Made by a program: the position numbers and the translations under genes
Shown: positions 32,660 through 45,071 of the stretch, one piece after another
Layout: each line of letters begins with the position of its first letter
How positions within the stretch are numbered: the stretch's first letter is position 1
Source: Poecilobothrus nobilitatus
Taxonomy: Eukaryota > Arthropoda > Insecta > Diptera > Dolichopodidae
Length of the DNA: 64,000 bases
Reading direction: 5' to 3'
Assembly (NCBI GenBank): GCA_947095535.1
Contig: OX352772.1
Span: 103,169,099 to 103,233,098 of the forward strand
Notes under the pieces: generated by a model
What the model was told of the DNA's origin: nothing
Database searches by the model: none
The model's input: the letters and a program-made list of their open reading frames with translations, nothing else

Positions 32660-33440
32660 AAAGGAAAAACACATATCTATATAAATATTATAAATAAACA
32701 CATTGCTTTTATAAATAAAAATGTATACTAAAAATCAATTGATTTGATGAAAAAAAACTTAAATTTAACACTTGCTATCTAAATTTTAAGTAAATGCATA
32801 TTAAGTTTTACACTGTGTTCTCAAGTGCGGCACATTAATTTGTTTACACATTCATATCTTTCAAATTCATCGCTTTCAAACCAAAAATATTTTCGAAGCA
32901 CATATTATTACATATTTTTAAGTATGTACCTATATGTATATGTACACATACAATGCAATGATCTCCATAAAAAACAATAGTCTTTTATAGAAAAAAAAAC
33001 ATTTATGTGTTACGGATACGTATTGGTATTGGTATTGCTGAGTTTAGTAAATTTAGATAAAATGTTTTATTTTGGTTCTGTAATAATTCTGTTAAAAATT
33101 CTGTTATATCTTTGTATGAAAATTTAATTTTGAAATTAAGCTAATTTCTCTAATGTTTTTCGATATTATTATTTTAAAATCATGTATTGTCATCGGGATC
33201 TGATCTAATGAAGAAAATTTCAAGTCTCCAGCTCAACGGGAAGTGTGTTTAAAATGGCTTCTAAGATTCCATCCTTTACCCAACTAAGTTAATAAAAAGC
33301 TGTTAAAAAGATTTTAAATAAAAATTTACTAATAAATGATATTTAATTTAAACAGAGAAAAAAATATTCAAAAAACAAAGAAAGAATTAGACTTCAACTA
33401 TTTTCAAATGAAATACAGAACTTCTTGAATTTTAATAACT
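32660..33440. other. A+T-rich spacer, nothing recognised
   Basis: No coding or repeat structure recognised by eye. Confidence 0.4.
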
Positions 33441-33443
33441 ATA

Positions 33444-36060
33444 TTAATTTTTAGTTGTATTTGGTAATAAATTAAAAAAGTGAAAACCTTTATACATTAA
33501 TGTGTTTTGAGCCACATTGGTTTGATTACAAACATATTTTGTATCTTCAGTTAAATATGTTGGTGTTTTATCTTGTTTTACTTTATGAATCACTAAGAGA
33601 GTGTTCAGTTTCAGTATCTGTTTAATATTAACCCACTTTAGTATGCCTAGCATCGCACTGAATGATGTATATCTATTCATTTTTACAATCGCCCTCACAC
33701 CCTTATTTTGCAATTGTAGTCATATTTGTAATTTATTGCAACTAACATATAATATCGAGGAGCAGAATTCGAAGTGAGGGTTTATCATTGTGTTATAGAT
33801 ATTTATTGCTGTTGCTATTGATACTTTATTTCTCACTCTCTTTTAAAAAACCTATCTGTTTTCGAATTTTTTGCATATGTAATCTATGTACTTGCTGAAA
33901 TTTATTTTTTTTGTCTAGTGTCATTCCTAAATATTTAATATTGTTTACCTTTTCAATTATTTTATCAGTTATACATATATTATCATCTTTAGTCATATTT
34001 ATTTCCATTTATTTTCATTATTTATATTGTTGAGCTTTAATTTATTAATTTTAAGCCACTCGTTTAATATTTTATTTATATAATCTATTAGTTTAACTTT
34101 ACATTCATTCTTGTTACCTTCTGTGAATATGAGAGTGTAGTCGGCATACATAGTAATTTTTCTTTTTGACAAGACTTGCCGACCGACTTACCGGTTATGT
34201 ATATAATGAACAAAATAGAAACAAGAAATCTAAAGATAGAGCAAAGATTTTTTTTGATTTTTTTACTTGTTTCCATTCATTAACTACATGATTTATTGTT
34301 GTTTCATATGAGTGCTTTTTTGAAACCTGATTGAAATTTCGATGATAATAAGTTGTGATGTTCCAGATATTCATCCAATTGAGTTTTTATTATTTTCTCT
34401 AATATTTTTTCTATGGCCTTTAGTAAGTTAATAGACTGGAATTCTTTGCATTTTATGGTATTTGCAACTTTTTCTGTTGGAGTGATAATGGTTTCCTTTA
34501 AAGATTCCGGAAGCTACCAGTGATTTGTTAATAACTTTTAGTAGAGTTAGTCCAGTGAGATATCAATTATCCAATATTACCCTTGGGTTTACTTTATTAT
34601 AATCTTTTTTTATTATTTAGATCTTTGCACATTTTTTTTTAGCTCATCTATAGATATTTCTTTAAGTCTCAGTGTGGAATCCTTTTGTTCAATTTGATTA
34701 ATATATTTATTTTTTATTAATTTTACAATGATTAACATGCTTTTTAGAAAGTACTTATTTAATTCATTAGCGATAGTTAATCTATTATCGAGGGTTTCTT
34801 CGTTTATAATAATTCTTTGTATCTTATTATTATTTTACCTAACACTAAGTTCTTGAGTTCTTTTCACATTTGCTTCTGGCCGTTTGCTCTGTTAATTGAA
34901 CCATTCTTAAGTTTGTTTTTTTCATTCCTGATTTTTACCTTGTAAGTGTTTCTAGCATTTCAATATTCATCCAATCATCCCAATTTTCTTTTGTATTCGT
35001 AACTCTGACTATTCTATATTTTCCTCATTTGCTAAGTTTCATTTTTCTCAGCTCAGCATTAAACTACTAATTGGTTCTATTTGTTTAAAATATTTTCTTT
35101 TTAATAAAGAGTTTCGTGATTTTGTAAATAGCATTTTCTCAGTTTGTGGTATTCATATGTATGTTGTAATCAACATTTATGTTCGTTATTACATAATAAA
35201 TTCAAGTTTTCGAAATTTTGGATATTCTTGTGTATTCATTGACTATCTGAGTTACCCCATTACCGTACAGTATGCTGCTGAGCTTTCTTTTATAGGTTGT
35301 GTTTTTTTTCCAATAAATATTAAAATCTCCTTCTATTATAATATTATGTAAAATTGATGTTTTTCGGTTAACATTACTGTGGATTTTTTAAGACATAACG
35401 TCACATAATTCTTTAATTACAACTACATGCTATTAATAACTGTATTCCTGTTTTCTTCCAAGTATATGCCTTCATCCAAATTTTGTCATCAATCGATTTT
35501 CGAACACTACTTTTATATTCCAGTCGTCTTTGACTTATATAACGACTCCTCCTGTTGCAGTGTATATTCTCATAGTTTGTTCTGATCGCTACTACTCTAT
35601 TTTTTCTTATATGCAGAAAATTTGTTCTGATATAGTGACAATTTTTACTAAAGGTTTTATGGTTCACATTTAAGTCTCTATTTTAGATTCTCACTTATAC
35701 TTTTGTTTTAAGATTTTACAAACAGTTGGTACATATTTCATCTTTTGTGCATTTTGTAGACTTATGATTATATCCCTTGCATGTAAATATCTTTCAGAAT
35801 ATCGTTTTGTTTCTTCACTTTTTCTAACATTTCATCATTTTCATATTGGAGACTCATACTGGTTATTAATATTTTTGGTTTTATTATTTTTGGAATTACT
35901 ATTTCGTAATTATCACAGGTACTTTTCTCTAATTCCTTTTTAATTTTAGTTCTTTCGTTTTCATTTTCACTTTCAATAATGATTGCGCCATTACTCTGAG
36001 TTTTTACATTCAATATTTTGAAATTCCCCGGATTAACTTTGTCGCTCAGATCTTTTTTGG
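33444..36060 (-). pseudogene. Degenerate LINE (ORF1 piece, endonuclease, RT), minus strand
   Basis: Reading 5' to 3' on the minus strand. 36013-35768: an ORF1/gag-like piece (NGAIIIESENENERTKIKKE, then NYEIVIPKIIKPKILI), of the kind upstream of jockey-type zinc knuckles. 35600-35480: endonuclease GGVVIYVKDDWNI. 34900-34640: a linker (LTIANELNKYFLKSM). 34560-34270: RT start (FQSINLLKAIEKILEKIIKT, LSSKFQSGFKK). ~34150: the RT active-site motif, now YADYTLIF instead of Y-x-DD. 33990-33830: KYLGMTLDKKNKF. 33713-33444: RT tail (NRYTSFSAMLGILKWVNIKQ). Frame changes and stops occur throughout. The order of domains is normal, so this is one old copy decayed in place, in the jockey/CR1-like group. Confidence 0.85.
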
Positions 36061-36690
36061 TTTTGTCACAATCTTCTTTTTTTCGACTTAATTACCATTG
36101 GCAATTCTTTTCTCACTTATGGTAATTATGGTTTTCGATTAATTTTAATAGATTTTACCATTACTTACTTCATTGGCCACTTCTCACGAATTTTTTGATT
36201 GCTATTATTATTGCTTTAAATTTTTTTTACTTATATTGTCATTTTAAACTTTTAAACTTTCTGTAATACAATTGACTTTTTTTATTTCACATAGAAACTA
36301 AATTTAGCAAACCTCTATTAAAAATATTAGTAACCATATTAACGCTATATTGGTCTTCTCCACTGCATCTAACTGAACATGGTAGATTTTTTTTTATTCA
36401 AAATAATTTATATTAATACAAAAACAAACAATTTGAAACTTAAAACAAGTTCTTAATATTTAAAATACATAAAATGATTAAAGAAATAAATTAGTTTTCG
36501 CTGTGCGGTCTTATAAAATTCTACTTGTATATAATACATAATACATTAATATACACAACATAAGAACTTCAGGTATTCAAAAAAAATTAAATATGATAAT
36601 AAAATAATATTATTGTGATTTGTAAAATAATATTATTGTGATAAAAAAAGAGAGAAAAATGAAAGGACAAAAAGAACAAACTTTTGTATA
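36061..36690. other. A+T-rich spacer between two LINE remnants
   Basis: It holds a short direct repeat (AAAATAATATTATTGTGAT twice, ~36599-36640) and otherwise nothing recognised. Confidence 0.45.
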
Positions 36691-36699
36691 ACAATACAA

Positions 36700-39420
36700 T
36701 ATTGTTTACCTAGATGTAGATGTAGATCATATGGAAGAAGTTCAGAGATAATTTTTTTAAAGATGCGTATATTGTTTGCGTATAGTTTAAAACATTCGGC
36801 ATAAATCTTTAAGCAATTATAAAGGCAATTTTTTTTTGATTGCTGGTTTTAAAAAGGGTTAAATAAAAATTTATTTCTCGTATTGTTGTTATGGATGTGA
36901 AAATTTCTGTTTAAGACAAAGCAGTGTCCGATTTGGTTGTTAACTGAAATACTGTTATGTAAAGTTCGCGGTTACAGATACTCATAAAACTTATATATTT
37001 TTCCGTATATAAGCACTCAGTTAGAAGTAAAACTAGATAATAATGTATAATTTTTATGGCTTTTTTTTTGTAATATGTTTAATTTTGTTAATATAATTTG
37101 CGGAGCCCTCCAGATAAGGTTCAGATATTTTAAATGGGACAATATATACAAACAGTAAATTATATACAGGACAGGCGAAAAAAAATTTCTTAGTCATCTT
37201 AGAATAAAAATATAAGGTGTAATTTTTTTAATAGTGTGGTCTAGATGGTCACCCCATCTTGACCTACTGTCAAGCCTTAATCCTAAATAATTTAAGGTCT
37301 TAGCAACATCCAATTTGTTATTATTTAAATAAAAATCCAAGAAGTTGAAATTTTTATTTTCAAAAACTAGGATTTTTGTTTTGCTTACATTTAGTACCAT
37401 TCTGTGTTTTTCTAGTCACTCTATAATAATGATCAAATCATAATTAATAGCATCTTTTAGTTCTTGCTCTGTTTTCACTGCATATTTTAAGACTGCGTCA
37501 TCCGCATATAACTGAATTTTTTCTTTTAAGCTAAGCCGGGTTATGTCGTCAATATAAATATTAAAGAGATCTGGCCCTAAAATTGACCCTTGCGGAACAG
37601 CTTTTTTTATTATTTTTAAATTACTAGTACAATTACAAACCCGAACGTTTTGTTGTCTATTCTGCAAGCATGATTTGAAAAATCTGCAGTGATTTCTATC
37701 TAAATTCAATTTTGAGAGCTTGTGCAGAAAAATGTCGTGGTCGACACAGTCGAACTCCTTCTGAAAGTCTAAACGTAACGTTTTTCATCACTGCTCTTTG
37801 AAATAAAATCATTGAGACTAAGACAGGCCGAGGTTGTGCTTGAATTTTTCTCAAAGCCGTATTGCTCATCATGAAGGATTTTGTTGTTGCTCATTAAATT
37901 ATGCATTCGATTTCTAATGATAATTTCAAATATTTTAGAAAACGAACTAAGAACTGAAATTGGTCTATAATTAGTTGCACTCGTCGCACAACCGTTCTTA
38001 AAAATCGGAGTGATAGTTGTCAACTTGAGAGAATCTGTAAAGCTAAAACTTTCAAAAGAGAGATTAATAAATTTGACCAATACGGGAAACAAACGCTCTG
38101 ATTTTTTTTTATAAATTTAGCTAAAATACTATCGTACCCAGTAGCAGCAGAAATTTGAGGCAATTGCAGAATTAACTCCTGCAATAACTGTGTCAATTAA
38201 TTTAAAATCAGAATGAATAATACAGTTAAATTATTCAGATATTCATAATCAATTTGATTATTTGGAATATTCAGCTCGTCCGCAACATTGACAAAAAAGT
38301 TATTCATATATTCGGCAATATCAGATCCATTAGTAATTGTAAGATTATTGCATTCTAGTGTCTTGAAATAGTTTGAAGAAGTATGAGAAGTTTTGTTGAA
38401 AATAATCCTTTTATATAGATCATCAGAGCAGAATTTTTTTTTTGCCTATACAATTCAACGTTTTACTTCTTGCCTACAATTTTTGAACAAATTTCGAACA
38501 TGTGGGTCATCTGGATATTTTTTTTTGTATTTATAATATGAGTTTCTAACTATAATTTTATTTATCATTTCATCCGTCATACATTCATTCTTTTTCTAGT
38601 TTTTTTCAAAGAAATACTTTTGGTAAATTTTTTTATAGTTTCACTTAATTCGTTAAGGAGCGAGTAAAATTAGTGAAAGTCATTCCCAGATTGCATCATT
38701 TGAAATATTTTGATAATCTAAAATTGTTTTTAAACAGCTTGATTGATCTGTTATTGGTTTTTGGTTTAAACTTATAAAAATAGTTGATGGTCGGAGAGAG
38801 AAGTATCGGAAATAATAGAAATCGTATTTTAAATTAATCATATAGGTTATGAAATGGTCAATAACCGTTTTAGAAGAGTTGCCAATTCTGGTAGAGTAAT
38901 TTACACTCCTCTTGCTATAAATAACAAAGCCGTTCGAGAGTAACGTATTCATATAATTACTAGTGGTATGACATTTATTATATTTATATTAAAATCACCA
39001 AGAATTATAGATTTTCTAAATTCCCTAGTGATTTCATTTAATTTACTTGAAAAATCATTTGCATCAGTTTCATAAGATCTGTAAACCGCTAATAGATTAA
39101 AATTGTGCTTCAATAACTTAATACATAAAAAATTAGATTGGTTAAATTCAGATTCAAAAATTAAAATACTATTAATATTTTCCTTAACATAAATAGAAAC
39201 ACCACCATAAGATTTTGCAAGATTCGAAAAATAAGCCGTGCCTCCCATACAACTCTCGAAACCGAATACGCATATCTTCGAAATTAATAAAGATAGAAAC
39301 TTGAACTTTTTCACAAGAGTGTCAAGCATATCCCAAGAGGATGCTTCTTTTACGTTCCTGAGATTCGAGTTGAATAAGACAGAAAAGGGAAGAAGTTCAA
39401 GCAGCTGCCAAAAAACTTAT
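36700..39420 (-). pseudogene. LINE with endonuclease and reverse transcriptase, broken, minus strand
   Basis: Minus strand, 5' to 3'. Endonuclease 39329-38949 (YGGVSIYVKENI, NFNLLAVYRSYE, SIILGDFNIN) and 38952-38680 (KTVIDHFITYMI, then KPITDQSSCLKTILDYQNIS). Linker ~38340-38120 (NGSDIAEYMNNFFVNVADEL, AATGYDSILAKFI). RT 38092-37769 (NYRPISVLSSFSKIFEI). RT core 37709-37416 (AVPQGSILGPDLF, IQLYADDAVL with the catalytic YADD intact). 37400-37194 (LNVSKTKILVF, LNYLGLRLDSRSRWGDHLD). The C-terminal tail runs to ~36710 in decayed frames. Length, ~2.7 kb, is most of an ORF2, but frameshifts divide it into at least five pieces. ORF1 is not seen. It is clearly less decayed than the LINE at 33444-36060, and its endonuclease is homologous to the fragment at 357-1160. 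Confidence 0.9.
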
Positions 39421-39429
39421 GGATTTTTA

Positions 39430-40615
39430 ATTTAATTGTAACAAAAGAATATATATATAAAAAAAAGTTTGCTTTAATCTACTTCACGTGGCTGCCGTGG
39501 CGAGATCGAAAATTTGGAGGAAAATTTTTTACTGAAATTGTGAAGAACTTAAATCAAAAAATAATACAGAATATTTCTGTATTTAAAATAGTGAAGTAGT
39601 GCATTATTAATATGTACAAACAATTTTTACTTGGATAGACAAGTAAAAGTTTTGTTTTATATTTATTAATTATTTTTACGGTAAAAATTGTATTTTTAGT
39701 TTGTTATGTAATCTTTAATATATAATTAAAAAAATATATGAAGTATGAACCTATATGCATACAGAATTCAAATTAATAAACATGGTTTTTGCTTGTTTGT
39801 AACAGATGCAATTAAACGGGTTCGTTTAAGTGCACTGGCAGAAAGCACCTTTATATTTTTAATTCTTTTATTTTAAATACTTAAGGGGGGAATTTCCAGG
39901 AAAAACCGCGTTTCATGATTTGCGAATCTCTGGCTATACCTAGTTTATGATTTTATATTTAGGGAAAATCCACAGAAGAGGTTGCTACGTGATTCTGTAA
40001 AATTTACTTTTTATGAATGAAGGTAACAAAAATTATTAAAAATATTTGGTAATCGTTTATTATCTAGATGTATATTATAAAAATAGATTTAAAAGCAGAA
40101 TACATAATTAGAAATGTAATTATGAAATAAATTATTATGGGGAATTAGGAATAGCAAAAAAATCACAAAGAAAATCTATCGTATCCTTTAACATTGATAA
40201 ATGGGTACCTGTTATGTAAATAACCCAAACTCTTGTTCATAATGTCACTTTATTGATAAATTGGTCATTCATTACATAAAGTCTAAACTATGGTAAGATT
40301 GTAACAAAACAAAATATATATAAAAAAAAATTTGCTTTTATCTACTTAACGACGTGGCTGCCGTGGTGAGATCGAAAATTTGGAGGAAAATTTTTTACTC
40401 AAATTGTGAAAAACTTAAAGCAAAAAATATTACAGAATATTTCTGTATGTAAAACAGTGAAGTTAGTGCATTATTAATATCTACATACAATTTTTATTTG
40501 GATAACCAAGTAAAATTTTTGTTTTATATTTTTACTGTAGAAATTGCCTTTTTAGTTTGTTATGTAATCTTTAATATATAATTAAAAAAATATATGAAGT
40601 ATGAACCTATATGCA
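39430..40615 (+). repeat. 'R866' repeat, about 1.4 tandem units
   Basis: GATCGAAAATTTGGAGG recurs 866 bases apart (~39504 and ~40370) in otherwise matching sequence. Landmarks inside the unit are an ATATATATAAAAAAAAGTTTGC block, AATACAGAATATTTCTGTAT, AACGGGTTCGTTTAAGTGC, TGCACTGGCAGAAAG and a purine-rich AAGGGGGGAA. The same unit, rearranged, builds most of 45649-64000. The right end is cut at 40615 by the Ty3/gypsy insertion. Confidence 0.9.
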
Positions 40616-41464
40616 AGTTATCACCGTCTCATATTACAGCTAACAGCAAAATAACAGTTAACATATCAAATTACAACACACGCATTTATAATTCATATTC
40701 AAGTTCAAACATGTTTCACACCAAAAATGTTGATGCAACAAAATTTACATGGGAATAAAAACCAAATTAATTTCTCACCAAAATTTATTAAATATAAATT
40801 TTTTGTCATTTATTAATAAAATTATCAATTTAGCATTAAATTATAAATTTAAGTAAATTCAAAGCTAATAATAAATATGTAATTTTTTTATCATTAATTG
40901 ACAAAATTGTCAATTAAGCAAAATTTAATGTATAAATTAAATAAATTTCATTGTAATAAATTAGTCTTAAGCTAACTTTGTTCTAATAAACGTTTTTTTA
41001 TAAGAATTAAAATTTCTTTTCGTTAACTGGAGCTCGAGCAAAAATTTTCACGATAAAACTAATCAGTAAAAAATTAGTAAAAAGTGAAAAATATTAAAAA
41101 TTAATTTTTCTAAAATATATAACAAAAAATTTTTCGAGTTTAAAAACGAAAATTTAAATCCGGAAAAACCAATTAAAACTGTGCTGTACCTAAAAAATAG
41201 TGTGAAAAATAACTAATATGGTCCATAGAAAAGTGCATATATCGGTTATAAACGATAGTGCAATAAAAAATGAACAAAAAAGTGTTGAATAGTGACTCGA
41301 TATTGTGCCATTAGTAGAGTATTAACAAGACTAACGCCTTTACCTAAAGAGGAGAAACACAGATCATCCATCAACTAAGGAACAAAAGCAGAGCAGACTC
41401 ATTGGGTATAAAAAAGGCATGCGAGCCCACGCCGTCGAAGCCTTCTTCTTGTAAGTTTTTAACT
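40616..41464 (+). repeat. Putative 5' LTR of the gypsy element
   Basis: The left edge is well set by the R866 interruption. It begins AGTTATCACC; AGT is a usual start for gypsy-group LTRs. The right edge is inferred from TTTTTAACT at ~41464, shortly after a promoter-like stretch. With no second LTR in the window the end cannot be confirmed, and I did not find a clear primer-binding site. Confidence 0.45.
41404..41455 (+). promoter_or_regulatory. Putative LTR promoter (TATA plus G+C-rich initiator region)
   Basis: GGGTATAAAAAAGGC (41405-41419) is a good TATA box. It is followed by GCGAGCCCACGCCGTCG, an abrupt G+C-rich patch in otherwise A+T-rich DNA, where a start ~30 bases downstream would fall. 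CTTGTAAGT at ~41448 could act as a splice donor. Confidence 0.5.
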
Positions 41465-41499
41465 TCCTTATAAAACTAAGAAAAAATAAAAAATTACTT

Positions 41500-41760
41500 G
41501 GTAAAATAATAAAATTATAAGAAAAAATCAATTAATAATATCCAAGATTAAAATTAAAGAAATTTTTTAAATAATAAAATTATAAGAAAAAATCAATTAA
41601 ACAAATTTTTATAGTAATTAAAAAAATTAATAAAAATCCAGGAATAAAATTAAATAAACTTTTTAAATAATAAAATTATAAGAAAAAATCAATTAAACAA
41701 ATTTTTATAATTAAAAACCATTAATAAATATCCAATAAATTAAACAAACTTTTTAAAAAA
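41500..41760 (+). repeat. Tandem repeats in the gypsy leader
   Basis: ATAATAAAATTATAAGAAAA followed by AATCAATTAA occurs three times (~41505, ~41571, ~41668) with similar following sequence. The period is about 65-100 bases. It lies between the putative LTR and gag. Leader tandem repeats are frequent in this class. Confidence 0.7.
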
Positions 41761-42034
41761 AAAAAAAAAAAAATCTTAAAATTTATCTAATTAATTATAC
41801 AAAATTACTTATAAAACATTAACAAAAAAATGAAATTAATTCTATTAAGATCCAAGCTCTAAAAATTTTTTAAATAAAAAAAACTTTTTAATTGTAATAA
41901 ATTTTCTTAATAAAATTTGGGAAAAAATATTGTAAAACTAATAAAATTTTAAAAAAGCATTAAAAAATAATAAAAATTATAAATAAAAAAGTAGAACTTA
42001 AGATTTAAAATAAAAAAAAAAAAAAAAAGCGACA

Positions 42035-43204
42035 ATGGCCGATCAACTTCAAAAAACCGTGGTAGAACTAATTGGTGAATTAAACGCACAGATTGAACTC
42101 ATAAAACAATTACAGGCACGCATAGAACGAATGGAAAAGTCACAACAGGCTACACCATCCACATCAAATGCAGCAGCATCAACAAAGCCTAAACCCGAGC
42201 AAGACCTGAAGGATATTAGTAAGTTACCAGATTCTGTCAAAGAATTGTCAACTTTCGATGGCAATCCAATACATTATACGTCATGGGTACATAGCGTCGA
42301 AAGCATTCTAGATGACTACAAACTAATATCCAACAAGCCAATATACCGTGCTATATTACAAAATATAAGACAGAAGATAGATGCAGCACTTGTATCATAC
42401 AATATATTTGATAAAGACTGGACAAGCATTAAAAAATGCTTATCACTATATTACGCAGATAAGCGCGACATCAGAACATTAGAACATCAATTGAGCCAAA
42501 TGCATCAAGGCAAGTTTAGCATAGGCGAATTTTATGCTCACGTGAATCATCAGCTTTCACTAATAATTAATAAAGTCAAGACTGAAGATTACAGCCCCGA
42601 AACAGCAGGAGAAACCTAAGTCCTATCAGAAACCTATAGAAATAGAGCTCTTGACGTGTTCATCAGAGGTTTAAAAGGAGAAATATTAAAGATGCTACTT
42701 ATTCAAAAGCCTCAAACGTTACCAGAAGCATATACAACGTGTTTGAAAATCCAAAATCACAACTTCAGAAACATGTCAATTCATAGAAGATATTACAACA
42801 ATACAGTTAAGTCACCGATTAATCAAATATTTACGCAAAAACAATCATCTTTCCAAAATTTCAAAACAACACCTTCGGAAATCCGCAGAAGAAACATAAT
42901 GTATAATAGACCAGAAGCAGCTCAACAATACGGATATCAGCCACATATCATACCACCAAGGCCAATAAAACCCAAACCACCTACATCAATGGAAGTGGAC
43001 AACTCTATCCAAACTAGGCAAGTCAACTACATGAATCGACCATACAACAATAGCGGCGTAAAAAGGGAAAATTCAACAGAAGACCCCCAACGCAAACACC
43101 AACGTATATTCAACCTGGAAACACATAGTGACGAAATAACATATGAAGACTACCAGATTATCAGAACCACGAAGATTACGAAGAGGAAGAAAACAACTCA
43201 ATAA
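42035..43204 (+). pseudogene. gag: Gypsy gag polyprotein, one in-frame stop and 3' frame change
   Basis: Gag forms the capsid particle that packages element RNA. The ATG at 42035 follows a long A run. Residues ~1-45 form a coiled-coil-like start (IELIKQLQARIERMEKSQ). From ~65 the capsid-type block begins (KELSTFDGNPIHYTSWV), then LSLYYADKRDIRTLEHQL and FYAHVNHQLSLIINKVK, all typical of gypsy-group Gag. A TAA at 42617-42619 interrupts, and the same frame continues at once with SETYRNRALDVFIRGLKGE to the stop at 43204. Near ~43150 another frame gives an acidic tail (YQNHEDYEEEENN) that reads toward pol, so the frame shifts there, by mutation or as the element's own gag-pol shift. I see no zinc knuckle. 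Confidence 0.9.
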
Positions 43205-43871
43205 ATGATGAAGAAAACGGTGAACTAAATTTTATGATGGGAGCCTTTCAAGCATACCATACCTAGAATACACAACATCAGATGGCAAAACTCTCAAACT
43301 ATTGATTGACACAGGAGCGAACAAAAATTTCGTAACAGAAGAACATGCGAAAAAAAGTATACGAACTAACAAACCTTTTAAAATAAATTCTGCAGGTGGT
43401 AGTATAATAATTGATAAAAAAATAACTGGAAAAATGTTCAAAAGTATAGGGATAAATACAGAAGTAGACTTCTTTGTCCTACCAGGATTAACATCCTTTG
43501 ACGGTATTATAGGGGACGATACACTAAAACAATTAGGAGCTTTAATAGATCGGAAATATAATCTCATGATAATACCACCAAACATAAAAATACCACTGAA
43601 GGAAAAACAATCAACTAAAGTTAATAACATAGAAATAAAGGATGAACATTTACTATATGCGACAAAACAAAAAGTTAAAAAACTGGTAAAAAATTTCGAA
43701 AAACTATTTGGACCTATAGTTGACAAGGAAACTATTAAAACCACTGTGGAAGCAGAAATTAAAACAACCACAAGTGAAACAGTGTATGTCAAAACATACC
43801 CATATCCAGTTGCTATGAGATCAGAAGTAGACAACCAAATAAAAAAAACTTCTAGAAGACGGCATTATTAG
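43205..43871 (+). pseudogene. pol: Gypsy protease region of pol, frameshifted
   Basis: The aspartic protease would process Gag and Pol. LLIDTGANKNFVTEEHA (43295-43345) holds the DTGA active site, and FVLPGLTSFDGIIGDDTLKQ the C-terminal loop-helix block. Downstream, an RT N-terminal connector (KTYPYPVAMRSEVDNQIKK) runs to a poly(A) tract at ~43843, where the frame is lost. The upstream junction with gag at ~43262 carries another frame change with a stop. The short segment 43846-43915 (DGIIRPSKSPYNVPIWIVE) lies in a different frame, so two opposite indels flank it. Confidence 0.9.
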
Positions 43872-44430
43872 ACCCTCAAAAAGCCCGTATAATGTACCAA
43901 TTTGGATAGTGGAGAAAAAATGGATGCATCAGGAATAAAAAAATACAGGATGGTAGTAGATTTCAAAAAACTAAATCCCATAACACTATCAGACACTTAC
44001 CCTATTCCGGACATTGCAAACCTAAATAATTCAAAATATTTTACTACAGTCGACTTAACTTCAGGATTCCACCAAATAAGGATGAGAAAAGCAGACATAC
44101 AAAAAACAGCATTCTCAACTTTAAATGGAAAGTACGAGTTCACAAGGCTACCCTTTGGTCTAAAGAACTCCCCGGCAATTTTTCAACGAATGATCGATGA
44201 TGTGCTTAAAAAATTCATAGGAAAAATCTGTTACGTGTACATCGATGACATCATCATCTTTGGAGGGGAAACCGAAGATGAACATCTAAATAACATAAAA
44301 AAAAGTTTTCTTAAAATTGCAAGAGGCCAACTTACGTGTGAATTTTTATTCAGCCATAAAAAATATGAAAGAATCAGAGAATTTGAAGGAACTAAAAGGA
44401 TTTCTAGAACTAACATCATATTATAGACGT
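43846..44430 (+). pseudogene. pol: Gypsy reverse transcriptase, broken
   Basis: It copies element RNA into DNA. After the frame-shifted connector, 43920-44290 carries YRMVVDFKKLNPITLSDTYP, TVDLTSGFHQI, FTRLPFGLKNSPAIFQR and the catalytic CYVYIDDIIIFG (YIDD intact). At ~44310 the frame changes. Part of the thumb region is absent: the sequence goes from RVNF straight to 'AIKNMKESENLKELKGFLEL', so roughly 30 residues expected in the family are deleted. Confidence 0.95.
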
Positions 44431-45063
44431 TTTATTAAGGACTTTGCCAAAATAGGGAAGCCGCTTACCAACTTAACAAGAGGAAAAAATGCCCAAAAAA
44501 GTGCAAACCAATCAAAAAAAATAAAATTCAACGAAGTAGAACAAACAGCCTTCCAAACATTAAAAGACCTGCTTTCATCACCAGAACTATTGATTTTTCC
44601 AGATTTTAAAAAGCCATTTTTATTAACGACAGACGCATCAAGTCATGCTATAGGAGCCGTACTCTCACAGGGCGAGCTAGGTAAAGATAAACCAATTACC
44701 TACATTTCTAGATCCTTAAATAAAACAGAAGAGTACTATGTGACCAACGAGAGGGAAATGCTGGCCATCGTCTGGGCACTGGAAAATCGCAAAAATTATT
44801 TATATGGAGCGAAACAAGTCAACATTCTGACAGACCACCAACCACTAACATTTGCTCTGGGAAGCAAGGACAACAATGCAAAACTAAAACGCTGGAAAGC
44901 AAGATTGGAGGAGTACAATTACAAATTATTATACAAACCAGGATGCACCAATAAAGTGCATCCTGGCGTCTGCTCTATCAAGACCACCAACGGAAGTCAA
45001 GACCACCAAGCGAAACTATTCACAGCGCAGATGAAGATAGCACTAATCTCATTCCACATATTG
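44317..45063 (+). pseudogene. pol: Gypsy RT thumb/connection and RNase H, broken at the C-terminus
   Basis: TSYYRRFIKDFAKIGKPLT is the RT thumb/connection. The RNase H domain follows: FLLTTDASSHAIGAVLSQ (first catalytic D), NEREMLAIVWALE (catalytic E) and NILTDHQPLTFAL (third D, TDH). The expected continuation after CTNK is displaced by a short insertion at ~44956-44968 that creates a perfect 11-bp-arm palindrome and shifts the frame. The open frame then ends at 45063 in unrelated residues. Confidence 0.95.
44938..44966 (+). repeat. Small palindrome at the RNase H break
   Basis: CCAGGATGCAC, a 7-base loop (CAATAAA), then GTGCATCCTGG: a perfect 11-bp stem. The right arm replaces the residues expected after the RNase H motif, so it looks like a templated insertion copied from the left arm. 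Confidence 0.8.
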
Positions 45064-45071
45064 AAACACCA

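Noticed and set aside
42049..42264. Minus-strand open frame over gag
   Set aside because: Antisense shadow of gag.
43232..43834. 200-codon minus-strand open frame over the gypsy protease
   Set aside because: Antisense to the protease/RT connector, whose DTGA and downstream blocks are clear on the plus strand.
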